Shown piece after piece: positions 11,784 to 23,075 of a stretch of DNA of 64,000 nucleotides; the first letter of the stretch is position 1; each line of letters opens with the position of its first letter. The stretch lies in the NCBI RefSeq assembly GCF_026210795.1, contig NC_089431.1, forward strand, positions 4,154,001 to 4,218,000. Direction: 5' to 3'. This stretch comes from Rhizophagus irregularis (Eukaryota > Glomeromycota > Glomeromycetes > Glomerales > Glomeraceae). Below the pieces are notes generated by a model. It was not told where the DNA came from, made no database searches, and saw only the letters and a program-made list of their open reading frames with translations. A program made the position numbers and the translations under genes.

Positions 11784-12924
11784 GGACCCCGGATAATTAT
11801 AATAGAGGTCACATCCGCAGTACTAATTAAAAATCTAATGAAATATACATAAATTTTGCCGTTTTGATATACATTTTTATCATATGACCTTATTTTGTAC
11901 TACAAATATCCTTTTTTATCATATGACATCAATTTACTAAAAAATAGGTCAAAATTTTATTTTATATTAAAATTATACAGCATTATCATCAATTGACTCT
12001 GTAGAAATAATCAAGTGTAATTTATCTATAGCTGAATTAAAAAATTATAGATTATCATTTCTTTTTTTCCTACGATCAAAAATCCCATATTTTCAGTGAA
12101 ATTTTCGCAATTTCCCAAAAATTCATTAATTCTAAAATCATAGCTAGTCTAAATTGTAACGCTAAGGTTTAATAAACAACCCCCATTAGAAAAGACAGCT
12201 GCGGAAGTTAAATGTGAATATTGCAAATGAAGGATCTTTTCAGCAGTATTATCAATTCTGGCTAACGGTGAAAGAGTCTCATAAGGAGTATCAAAAGTAA
12301 TAGAAAAGATATCAGATATATTAATATTTGAAACATGAACAGAATGAATATTAGGAGGTAGAATTGTAGAAAGTATTAATGTTTAAAAGTTTCTCGAGAT
12401 ATTTCATTTTGTATTGATATATAATGACATTAAAGACAAAAATTAAAACACGAAAACGCGTGTCTTAAGTCTTAACATTTTAAAAATAATTAATGGTAAA
12501 TCATATTGAATCTCTGGTAAATTTATCTGACATGAAAAGCAAATAAATTTAATAAATTTAAATAATTATATTACATTGTGATAAAAAAATGAACTTTTTG
12601 AATATAAATTTATTACGTTATCATTATGATAAAATTATCTCAAGCAAAATTTGCTATTTATATTAAATTTGATGTAACACTACTGCATATTATATTCCCC
12701 ACTATATTCCCCCTAAAATATACGCTTTATTAGAAAAATTACATGTGACCTTAAAATTTTACAAAAATTATATACTTATTTTACTGTGACCTAATTCAGA
12801 AGTATTCTATTTTTGCATGTGACTTTTACTTAAAATACCCGCTTTTGCATATGACCTTTTCATTAAAAATACAATAAAATATACTTTTTTTGTATATGAC
12901 CTTTATTATAATTATCCGGGGTCC
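11784..12924. mobile_element. Non-autonomous Mutator-like element with 10-bp target duplication
   Basis: TACTACCATA is repeated exactly at 11774..11783 and 12925..12934. The 1141-bp body has inverted ends: GGACCCCGGATAATTATAAT on the left, and the same on the minus strand from 12924, continuing to AGAGGTCA / AAAGGTCA. Near both ends TATGACC or TGTGACC motifs recur at short spacing (about 11881, 11920, 12746, 12787, 12825, 12849, 12894), which could be transposase-binding sites. No open transposase frame, so it would depend on another element. Confidence 0.8.
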
Positions 12925-13241
12925 TACTACCATAGTACCATGTGGAAAAATTCAATCCACGTGATGCAGGCTACGCCACAGAGGCGCAGAAAATCAATCA
13001 TCTGCATTCGGTAAAAAAATGGCTCATTTTTAGAATATTGCTATCTCGGAATTAATTTTTCTGCTAACCTTCTTTTGGTTAAAGTAGTTCCTATACAGTA
13101 TATATACAGTGTATAACTTATTTTATATAACTATAATCATGTGATCTAAGTTATCGAATCATTTATTTCAATTAATCGTTGTTTATAATCTGAATCAACG
13201 TGGCTATAAATCTATAATAATTTATAAAATAAATTGTCAGA

Positions 13242-13418
13242 TACAGTCAAACCTTTATATAACGATATGTCGGGACATATATGAAATTTTTAGAAAATAT
13301 CGTTATATCGATATTTATATGTCCTCACATATAGTGGGAAAATAAAATTTTATCGGTATAACAAGTTTTTAATAATATATCGGTATATCGAATATCGGTA
13401 TATCGAGGTTAGACTGTA
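13242..13418. mobile_element. pogo/Tc1-mariner-like MITE, copy B
   Basis: Inverse-oriented, nearly identical copy of the element at 3392..3579. Ends TACAGTCAAACCTTTATATA and (reverse complement) TACAGTCTAACCTCGATATA, flanked by TA. It shares the internal block ATGTCGGGACATATATGAAA. Confidence 0.8.
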
Positions 13419-13677
13419 CTTGGATCACCGGGATAAAAGTGTTACTAATATAACTACGCATTTTTGGATAATATAAGTTATAAAATTTTCTGCTATTTTG
13501 CACCAAGTGTAAAGTAAATTTTTTATAATTTTCATTATTTTAAATTTCATAACTTACAATCGAATAAAAAAAAATTTTATAAATTTTACATTTTACAACG
13601 TAAAAGATTTAATTAGATTTAATTTCCAATATATAAATTTTCTTGATACCACACATTATTTTTTCATTTTCTAAATT

Positions 13678-15585
13678 TCACTTAACCCTCTTTTCGATAA
13701 TAATTCCACTAGAACTTGGGTATGCAGTTGGACCGTACATCCTTCTTCCTTCAATTTTACCACTCTTTGTACAAATATTATATTTTAAGATAATGTTATG
13801 CAAAAAAAATTTGATTTCGTTTATAGCAAAATGTCTTCCAGGACATCTAAATAATTTAATGATAATTAGATTAATTTTAAAATATTTAAATATTTGCAAA
13901 AAATAAAAAAAAATTAATTATCTATTATAAACTTACGCGTGTTTACCACCTCCAAATAACATAAAATTTTTACCAATTTTTGACGCAGGAACATTTGTAT
14001 CTACATGTCTAAATGGTTCAAATGATTTCGGATTTGGACCTTGTAACAATTCATCTTGATAAATATCATCAACATAAATCTTAACTGTATGATCTTTTGG
14101 TAATTGTAAACCATTAGAGAAAGTATAATCTTTTAATACAGAATGATCAAGTGCTAATATGTGACCAGTTAATCTTAAAGATTCTCTAATAAAACTATCT
14201 AATTTCTTCATATTGTCAAGAGCTTCAAATGGAAGCAAACCATTCTCATCAGCTTCTTTATGTACTTCCAATTGTTCTTCATATAATTCTTGCATATATT
14301 GAGGACGAGAAGCTAAATCCATTAAAGCATTTGCACAACCGTTTGATGTCGTATGAATTGAAGCGAAAAGAAATAAAAGTAATTTATCAGCTAATGATAG
14401 ATAATTAACATTATTAAGATCATCAATATCTTCTTGTTCTATAATATCTTGAAGTAAATCATCAGGACGCTTCCAAGAATCACCATATTTTGCTTTCTCT
14501 TGCAAACGTTTACAAACTTGATTTTTAATATATTTAATTAATATATTTCTATGTTTAATTGCTGGATTATATAATCCTGAACTCACGAGAATGCGGTTAA
14601 GGAGTCCCGGATAAAAAAAATTAAGAAATGGTGGAATTTTTATTAATGCCGATAAATCACTTGTAAATTCTGCAAATGTTGTTACAACTTCTTCATTTTT
14701 CGATTCCTCCTATAAAAAAAAAAAAAAAGTAAATATTTAATAAAAAAAAATTAAAATAATAAATATAAACAAGTATAGAACGTATATATACTTACTTCAC
14801 CAATAAAAACATTTGCAACAGGAGTAGAAATAATTTTAATTATTAAAAAATACATATTATCAAAAACTTTTGGATCATCATGAACATTACTATCAATATA
14901 TTTTTGAGTGGCAGAATGAAGACATTTTTGCATACGTTCAGAATAAAAATTTAATTTACAAAAAATATGTTCTTTAAGCAATTTTGGCATATTTAACATA
15001 TTTACTAAACCCATATGTTTAAGTAATAAGTCATACGGAATTATTTCGAAAAATGCTTTCCCAAAATTAAACGCATCATCCCTTGATAATATCTCTTGCG
15101 AATATTCTTTTCCTATTAAAGTACATATAATATTTTATTGGTCAATGAACATTAAAATTATTTATATACAGTATATATATTTATAAATGTATTACCGACG
15201 ATTGTTCTCACTTGACCCCATACATATATACTAAAGATACCACCATACTAATTAATACGAAAATGTAAATTGTTAATAGATTTGACGCAAAAAAAAAAGA
15301 AAACAAAAAATTTTTACTATTTTATTTACCTCCTTTTTGCATTGTTTAAGGAATTCTTCGGAATTAAACGTATAACTATAAGTATGACCGATAATTGGAA
15401 TGTTATAACGAACAAGAGGTGGCATATTCTAAGAGAATATAAAAAAAATAAAATAAAAAAAAAACTCTATATAAAAAAAAAATTAATAATGAATTTAATT
15501 TTCTTACGAATTTTGGTTTGCGAACACGCTTTAAAATATAAAATGATACCAATAGAATGGATCCTAGAATGATCGTTTGATACAT
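13678..15585 (-). CDS. Cytochrome P450 monooxygenase (complete, 6 exons, 495 aa)
   Basis: Exons on the minus strand: 15585..15508, 15428..15330, 15247..15196, 15112..14796, 14709..13937 and 13846..13678; all introns are GT-AG and the phases close to 495 codons plus TGA. The N-terminus (MYQTIILGSILLVSFYILKR) is a membrane anchor followed by basic residues, as in ER-bound fungal P450s. Recognisable parts: proline-rich MPPLVRYNIPIIGH, I-helix LFASIHTTSNG, ExxR as ESLR, FEPFRHVD, and the haem-binding FGGGKHACPGR. The Cys codon lies just after the last intron. The HTTS I-helix with His in place of the usual acidic residue is known from several fungal P450 families. It would use NADPH-P450 reductase and O2 to hydroxylate a lipophilic substrate; the substrate cannot be told. 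No lesions seen. Confidence 0.92.
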
Positions 15586-17843
15586 TTTTTTTGATATGGA
15601 AGAAATAAAAGTAAAATGGAAATATCGAAAATTTTAGACTTTTGAAGGGAGTCGATAACTTTTTGCGTGAGGGAAATAAATACGCATTTTTATATCTACT
15701 TTTGAACTTACCAAATTAAGTTAGTAAAATATTCTTTGTCATTATTCTTAAAATTAGATAATCATAATCGATTTGCTAACTCAAAAAAATATGGCGGACA
15801 TGTGAATTAAAACTCTAATTCGACCAAAGTAAAAACCTTTACAATACGTACAACATGCAGATTATAAATCGTTTGAAATATCATTAATAATTTTTAATGA
15901 AAATATTAGTCATAATAAACAAATGTTCGGATACCATATCAGACATTCTTTTGTAATGGTTAAATCAATTTTATCTTAAACTTAGGTTTTAATAAACTAT
16001 CATTTAAACTTTATTATAGCTTTTAACAACTAGCTAAAACTAAAATAATTTTAACATCTGGTTCGGCATCAAAAATGAATTTTGGGGCCGTCGACGATCA
16101 GAATCCTGACAAATAATATTTCGCGTTACACGCAAAATTTATTTTAAAAGTTAATATACTTTGCGAAAATTAATGATTTTATTTTAAAAATTAATACTTT
16201 TATTATTGATATTTTTAAAATTTAATAATTCTTAATGTTAATGATTCTTAATATAAATAATAAATATGAACAAAAATGTATGGTATTTTTTTATAAATTG
16301 GGTTATCACTTCTTTAATTTATTATACCATATTTCTGGTGGTATCGGGACATTTCGCTGAGCCGAAAAATAATCTTTATTCATAATGCCCCTATTTTTCG
16401 GCAGAGCTTCCTTGGCGAAATATCCTGTAACTATTTCTGGTTGAAGTAAATTGGCGTTACTTGCGTTACGATAACAAAATTTCGTATCACGGTATAATAC
16501 GAACCAATTTTTGTGATTGATATCATTTATAAAATTAAAGTTTCTTTCTGATTATAAATTAGATTAACTTTACAGTTATTTGCACCCATTTTTAGTAATT
16601 AATTTCGCTTACTGAATTTTTTATCGAATCCCGTATCCCGAATATCATGAGAATCGGATATCCCGACCATCAATTTTTTTTTTCCGGATCATATTTTTTC
16701 CAATGCACTGATCTGCATTATGATTGTTACAGTGAATCGTGACACGCTTTTTCCTCCTGAGAGTCAAAGCAAATTAAAAATTTTATTAAAATAAAAAATT
16801 AAAATAGAAAATACCTTCATTATTAAGTAATAAATGATTAATAATGTATTACTAAATTTAAATGTTACACTATTATATCCAGTATCATAATCACTTTTTT
16901 ATATGAAGTTGAGATATTTGATCTGCTTTTTCAAAAATAATTTTAATTTCTTTTCCCTTATGACGACCTGACGACCGAATTTTTCTTTTTCTTGATATAA
17001 ACCACCAATAGAATAATACCAAATTTTTAAAATGTTCACTAATTCTTTAGCTGTTTATTTTTCACTTGAATTAGTATTCATACTTTCTTATAAAATTCAG
17101 GATCGATCAAAGGAGTTTTATGTGAAGAAACGTAAATCTATACTTAGGTGATACAATATTACATTTGCATATTTTTATAATCGTATTAAATTCAGCCGAC
17201 AAGAATAATAAATCGAAAAAATAACCACGACCTGTCCCCTGTTTCACATGTATTTGAATGAATCGTTCTTGTATACCTAATATTGAACAAAAATGAACTA
17301 AAGGTCACGATTAAATTATCACCACGTACATGATGAAAAAATCTTGGGTGATTTGCTCGATCGGAAATAATTAGTTTTCACATTGACAGGCTAAAAGCTT
17401 ACCGCAATATACTCATAATTTTCACCGACTAACCAAAGTAAGATATTAAACTAATAGACGGCCGATATGGTGTTATACAAATAGGTTTAATAGATTCAAC
17501 CCCGTGCTTTCTTTGTCAATAAGGATTATATTTGTAATGAATAAAATTTGGACGACCTCGAGCAATACAATAACGCGTCTCTTCAGGGCGAGAATTTCCA
17601 GAATTACATAATGCTGCTTGGCATTATCCAAAAAAGGAAAGATCTATTTTTTCAAACTCTCCCACATATGACTCCATCTGATAAGTGAAATTACACACCA
17701 TTTGTCATTTGTCATTTGAATCATTTGTCTGTCATTTGCCAAATAAGGTAGTACAGTGATGTTTATGTAAAAAAATTTGTTTCTAAAATGTGACACGCTT
17801 TGTATACCTTAGAAGTACTTGTCAGACAAATATTTAACTAATG
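15586..17843. other. Intergenic with a short foldback
   Basis: No gene recognised. Around 16345-16435 an inverted repeat is visible: GGACATTTCGCTGAGCCGAA on the left, and on the minus strand of the right arm AGGATATTTCGCCAAGGAAG followed by CCGAAAAATA. It could be a tiny decayed TIR element. TCATTTGTC is repeated near 17702-17735. Confidence 0.4.
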
Positions 17844-18413
17844 AACTTTCAAAGCTGGTGTATCAACTTTCTTGAAATACGATTGGTCAGAACACGCAAA
17901 ACAACATACATATTTTGATAGAAATCCAGAAATAATCGAAAATATTGTACGTTCATATAGTACATATACTGGGGGCTTTATTAGAGAGCGTGACAGTAAT
18001 AGAGGTCCCAACGCACCCTCGCTTCTTATGACGGTGATGACAAGATAGTGTCGTTTGAAATTTGGGAAGCATCGAAGTTATTGTGTTGCCATTTATTTGA
18101 TACTTCAGAAATGATAAATAATAAACCACCACTCTCTCTTTATCCCATTTGTTATGAAGATCACGATGAATTGGAGGTTCTCCTTATTGGTTCTAAGCCT
18201 TCATTCATCACATTCGAGAAAACTGGGGATAAAGATATTGAAGTGGGAATGGATGACGAAAATAAAATCGTAACATTATTGTTTCACAATGCAAGTAGCA
18301 GATTGGCGAAAACATTACCAGAGAACGAGAGAGACAAACTTGCAGAAGAAGCGAGGTTGAGATCATTGGAAAATGCAAAATGGGATCGTTTATTATTAAA
18401 CAAGCAAGATTAA
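17844..18413 (+). pseudogene. Frameshifted gene of unknown family
   Basis: Two adjacent reading frames look like parts of one protein. The first (about 17844-18020) contains VSTFLKYDWSEHAKQHTYFD and YTGGFIRERDSNRGPNAPS. The second (about 18015-18413) contains SYDGDDKIVSFEIWEASKLL, LYPICYEDHDELEVLLIGSK and a charged C-terminus NERDKLAEEARLRSLENAKW ending in TAA. The switch between frames falls near 18020-18035 with no obvious intron, so a frameshift is likely. Neither frame has a suitable ATG, so the 5' part is missing or lies in an unrecognised exon. The composition is clearly coding-like, but the family was not recognised. Confidence 0.5.
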
Positions 18414-18839
18414 TATCAACAATTTATTCAACAACATCATCATGCCAACATTATGCCAAAGAAGATGCCATAATGGAAGATTTATTAATTACAAATTTCA
18501 AGAATACGAATCTTATAAATTGACTGAAAAAGCAATATACAAATAATAAGCTAGGTGAATAAATCTAAATAGGTTTAATAACAAAGCTTTAATATAGTTA
18601 ATAAAAATAATTAATTTGCGTTGTGATTTATCCAATTGTATATCTAGCAAACATAATGCAATTTTTCATACAAAATATCATTTGAACGTAATATTAAATT
18701 TCATTAAACTGATACTTAAAATTAAATTAAACTAAAATTATTTCAAACGAAATTATTTTAGCGACTTGTTAATACTAAAAATAAATTTTAACAATCAATA
18801 TAGAATAAAAAAAAATACTTCGCCATTTACTTTATAGAG

Positions 18840-19560
18840 AAGTGGCTTTTTGGGATCGCACGTTGCCACACAAGTTATCGATAATAACCCACTTGAATCT
18901 GGATCACTTGTAATATAATCTTTTCCAAAATATATATTATTTAATATTTGTGCACCTTTGTAAAGATTATTATTATAATTCCTATTCTCTATATAATTTT
19001 TGTTATAACTTCTTCTTTATCCTTTTTCGTAATACCTAACTTTTATTAAAAGATTATTTCTATTATCTCAAATCGCTTTTATTCTTTCTTTAAAACTGTT
19101 TGTAATAAAAATACTCCATAGTTATTATATTTTACTAATACCAAGACGAATAAAAAATTCCATGATTTCTAAAGGAAAAACTCCTTTAATTAAATCTATA
19201 AAAGTTAAAGTGTTATCACGATATTCTAATTTAAACCACATCAATTTTTTAATTTTAATTATGAATGTAATATCAAAGAATCGGAAATTGTTTTATAATT
19301 TCTGTATATAAAATTTTTGCAACATTATTGATAATATCTGAAAAAATTCGCTTATTTTTTTCCAATCTTTATAAATATTACAAGAACTTTTCTTCCTTTA
19401 TTCGATCATGGGTATTTCTTCGAATAATCTTTGTATTTTTATACGTTTTGCTCAACTAGAACGACAAGAAGTTTGTAAGATGTTTTCGTAATTTTTTTAT
19501 ATATTCAAATGTTTACATTCCAGACCACTTCCAATTTTCTATATTTACTATTTCTTCGTA
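18840..19560 (-). pseudogene. Heavily decayed coding remnant
   Basis: On the minus strand a protein-like stretch (WFKLEYRDNTLTFIDLI, then KGVFPLEIMEFFIRLGI) is visible around 19130-19245. It is followed and preceded by frames full of stops (for example a lysine-rich YIKKLRKHLTNFLSF near 19450-19500). The style is reminiscent of F-box/LRR proteins of this genome, but that is only an impression. Confidence 0.3.
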
Positions 19561-20931
19561 AATTTAAAAATTTTAAACGGTAGTTTTATTATTCTTATAT
19601 TCTTGGTTAAAAAAAAAATATATATATTTTATTGATAAATAAATATGCATTAAGTATTAAATGATTTATATAATTCTTTTAAATTCATATTTGATATCAA
19701 GAAAATGGAAATTCATAACTTTGCTTCAACTGGTTTAATTATTGGTTATTAAAATCATCCAGTTACAAATTACAATAAATTACTTCGAATAACTCGCATC
19801 GAACAGGTCAGGTGATATCAATCCGATCCGAAATATTAAAAAAATCAGTCTAAAAACGAAAAAATTGATTTTTTAATTAAGTTATGACTGATTTTTATTT
19901 AAATAATAAAAAAAATCATTATTTTTTTTTTTAAATTATAAAAATCATTATTTTTTTTATTAAAAACGAAATAAATAATAAAAAAAACGTTTTCTTACGA
20001 AAAAAACTTATTTTTATTAATAAAAAAAATCGTTCTTTTCTTTTAAAAAACAACTGATTTTTTTATTAATTCGTCATTTTTATAATATCAATTGTGCGAT
20101 GATTTAATTCAAAATACTTATTTATCATCGACTTTAGGCATTCCCTCAAGAATTACTCATTTGTTAGATTTGACTGTCATTTTTTTTTTTAAATAAAAAA
20201 CACAAATGTAATTTATCAAAACTGTTTATTTATGTTAGAAAAAATATGGTTTGACTTTGAAAGAATTTTCTTATGATATTTAAATTTGGCTAGCAGGGTC
20301 TAGGATGGTCAATATCTAATAACTATCAACCACCCTCAATTATTAGGGTCAGGAGAAATACTCGTCGTAGGTGTAAAAAAATTACCATGGTTGTCCCGTA
20401 ATTTCTATAGAGAAAAATAAAAATGATAAACCTAATTCGGTTGACCTTAACTGACAAAGTATAATCAGTTGGTTTAATATACAATTTCTACTATGTGACG
20501 AAATAAATAAGACGAATATATGTAATGTAAAATTTAATGGTATTTCTCACTGAAATTAAAAAAGTAAACAATTAAAATTGAAATTACAGTATATGGGAAC
20601 TTTCTTGAAGACCTCGATCCCAAAAATAAGTTTGAGATGAGATTAACTGCGACATCAAGTCAACGAAAAACAAGTGACATTTTCACTGATGCTGGTAATT
20701 AATGAAATAATAAACACGTGCATGCGTTAAACTAATTATCATAATAATAAATTTTAATCTTCTTTATATCATAAAGTAACAGCACTTTTGAGTCTATTAT
20801 AGAGCTATTAAATGGTTATATGCTCGCAATCAAAAAATACTTAACGTATTTCTGAATATTTTATTAAAAAAGTAATAATTACTCTACTAAAATAATAGTC
20901 TTAAATAACCAAAAAAAGACAAAAATCAAAA
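19561..20931. other. Low-complexity intergenic sequence
   Basis: Around 19830-20085, runs of A and T with repeated AAAATCA/TGATTTTT blocks can fold into a hairpin (AAAAATCAGT at about 19840 against ACTGATTTTT at 20049). No gene seen. Confidence 0.4.
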
Positions 20932-21318
20932 CTAGAAACTAGAACAGGAAGACGTCCTATAATATATAAATAATAAATTTCGCACGAAAGGTATAATTTT
21001 TTCACCGATAGTCATTTTCTTGTTAATACAAATGATATTAGCTGCTTTATGACCAATCACGAGATATTTTAAGACTTTAAAGGAGCCTCCTAATAGTGTA
21101 TCACAACCAATAATGTATAATATTTCACCTGCAAGCCCGGAAACATAACAACTGCCAATAATCATTAAACCACCAATGGGAATTGCCGCAAAACCTGTCA
21201 TATACACAATTGTTCCTGGTACCGCCATCGATGCCAACTTTATTCCCCATTCTGCAAATTTCCAAATTTTTTTCTCGTTTTCCTTCGCTGGTTTCAATAT
21301 TAATTGATTTGTTTCCAT
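20932..21318 (-). CDS. Small membrane protein, unknown (128 aa)
   Basis: ATG at 21318 (METNQLILKPAKENEKK); the open frame extends 17 codons further upstream but without another ATG. A charged N-terminus of about 25 residues is followed by two closely spaced hydrophobic stretches (MAVPGTIVYMTGFAAIPIGG and MIIGSCYVSGLAGEILYIIG) and a third weaker one near FKVLKYLVIG. The C-terminus is basic and ends ...CSSF. No family recognised. Absence of stops over 146 codons in AT-rich DNA and the clear amphipathic layout argue for a real gene; nothing in the neighbourhood points to a function. Confidence 0.5.
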   Translation of the reverse strand: METNQLILKPAKENEKKIWKFAEWGIKLASMAVPGTIVYMTGFAAIPIGGLMIIGSCYVSGLAGEILYIIGCDTLLGGSFKVLKYLVIGHKAANIICINKKMTIGEKIIPFVRNLLFIYYRTSSCSSF

Positions 21319-21369
21319 AATCAAGGTTCCTTCGTTTTTACCTTGGTGACTAATATTCCCTCTGTACAA

Positions 21370-22030
21370 GTTATTTTTATGATTTATATATTAATAGGAA
21401 CACAAGTAAGGGAAATCAGCTTATTTTGAAAAAAAAAACAAAAGCTATTCAAATTCACAAGTGCGCATGAAGTGAATATTTATTCGAACTTTCATAATAT
21501 GAGATGTGACCGACATTTTTAATTTGTTGATTAACAATCATATTACTAAACATCATAACCATGTTGAACATATGAAAATGATTTTCCACATTTGTCATAT
21601 GTCATACACTTTACATATTTTTTTCGTAATTATCAAGAGCTTGTGGCGGTATATTGTACCTTTCTATGTAGGTGTAAATTAAATTCTAATATCGATTATA
21701 CCTATTAATTTTGTACTATTTCGCTGGTTGTATCCCATAATCACGTGCTAATATATGAGCGAGAACGCTGAAACTGATAAAAATAAACACAAACCGTACG
21801 TTTTTCACAATCACAAAATCAATCAACATAAGTTCTTGTAACACAAAAAATAATTAGATAAACAATAATAAGAAAAAAATATTTGAAATTATGTATAGAC
21901 TTGATAAAATTGGATGTTTAAATGATAATTATTTATGACAAATAAAATTGTTAATGTTAATTAATAGATAATTATATAACAAAAAAAAACCCTCAAAATG
22001 AAAATAATTCATGCGTGCTACATAATTCAT
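21370..22030. other. Intergenic
   Basis: No gene or clear repeat seen; probable promoter of the minus-strand small membrane protein lies at its left edge. Confidence 0.35.
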
Positions 22031-22323
22031 TGCGGCGGATTTATGAAATTTGGCAAAAACCCTGCTGCGCCCTCGGGAATTAAAATTGACTTACAGAAAC
22101 ATTCCTAAAAAATGTCAAATGTGACGCACCTTTAACACTGGAAAAATTGGTTAGGTAACGGAATAATTGGTTAGACGCAAGATTTGGGGTACAAAAAATT
22201 TTTTTAGGGCTCATTTTTGACTGTTCACTAATAAATTTGGGAAATTTGGTGACTAAAAGACTGTCAAATATTTATTTAATTTGACATGACGGACAAATTT
22301 AGGGTATTTCATAAATCCGCCGT
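22031..22323. mobile_element. Candidate MITE with GGCGGATTTATGAAAT ends
   Basis: Left end TGCGGCGGATTTATGAAATT, right end in reverse complement CACGGCGGATTTATGAAATA: about 18 bp inverted, 293 bp apart. No coding capacity. A convincing target duplication was not found. Confidence 0.5.
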
Positions 22324-23075
22324 GATGTATCCTGCTACTATTTCCCTTTCCTTTACCTTACTCCTCTTGATGAGGTTTTTACCTCAAAAGCAGAATTTTG
22401 AGAAAAAATTTTTTTACCAATAACCAATCAGAGTATAATTTGATTTCTTTCCGAATAGAATCATGTAATAAAATTCAGCGGCGGGCAAGATCAGTTGTTC
22501 AAGATCAGTTGTTTCTGGCAGGATCAGTTATTTCATGTGCAGACATACTGATTCGTGATATCGTTTAGGTCATATGTGCTTTGACCACATTTACTGCTTT
22601 AATCATGTTAGAGACTGCGGCATTACATCATTATGTAATTATGTAACATTTTTACTTTGTTTACATCATGCTTTTTTATTTTTTCATGTTAAAAATCATT
22701 AAGGAGTTCTTATATCCAGATCCACGCAGTACATAATCTTAATCTCTGTAGAATTTTTCTAGAACTGCATCTAGAAAAGAATGAGAAAATTTTTTTACTT
22801 TGTTCGTTGGAATTACAACTGAATTTGTACTTACGCCACATTATAATTGTCCTACGTATTGTACATGAGAGTACATATGAGCATTCTTTGAAGGAATTCT
22901 TTCATTTTCCAAGATACATTTTTTAAATTAGTTATTAACTTTTTGGGTTAAAAACTTCCACGAAGAATTATTTGTAAAATTTATATAAATTTATTATTGA
23001 AAATAAATTTATAAATTGGACTACATTCTCAAATGCCTCAAAATAAACCTAATTTTTTTCAAAACAAATTAATAT
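22324..23075. other. Intergenic, upstream of kinase gene
   Basis: No gene recognised. A direct repeat GATCAGTTGTT occurs at about 22490-22512. The promoter of the downstream kinase is presumably here, but no clear box was picked. Confidence 0.3.

Noticed and set aside
15270-15572. Plus-strand lysine-rich frame of 100 codons
   Set aside because: It lies antisense over exons 1-2 of the P450 and is low-complexity.
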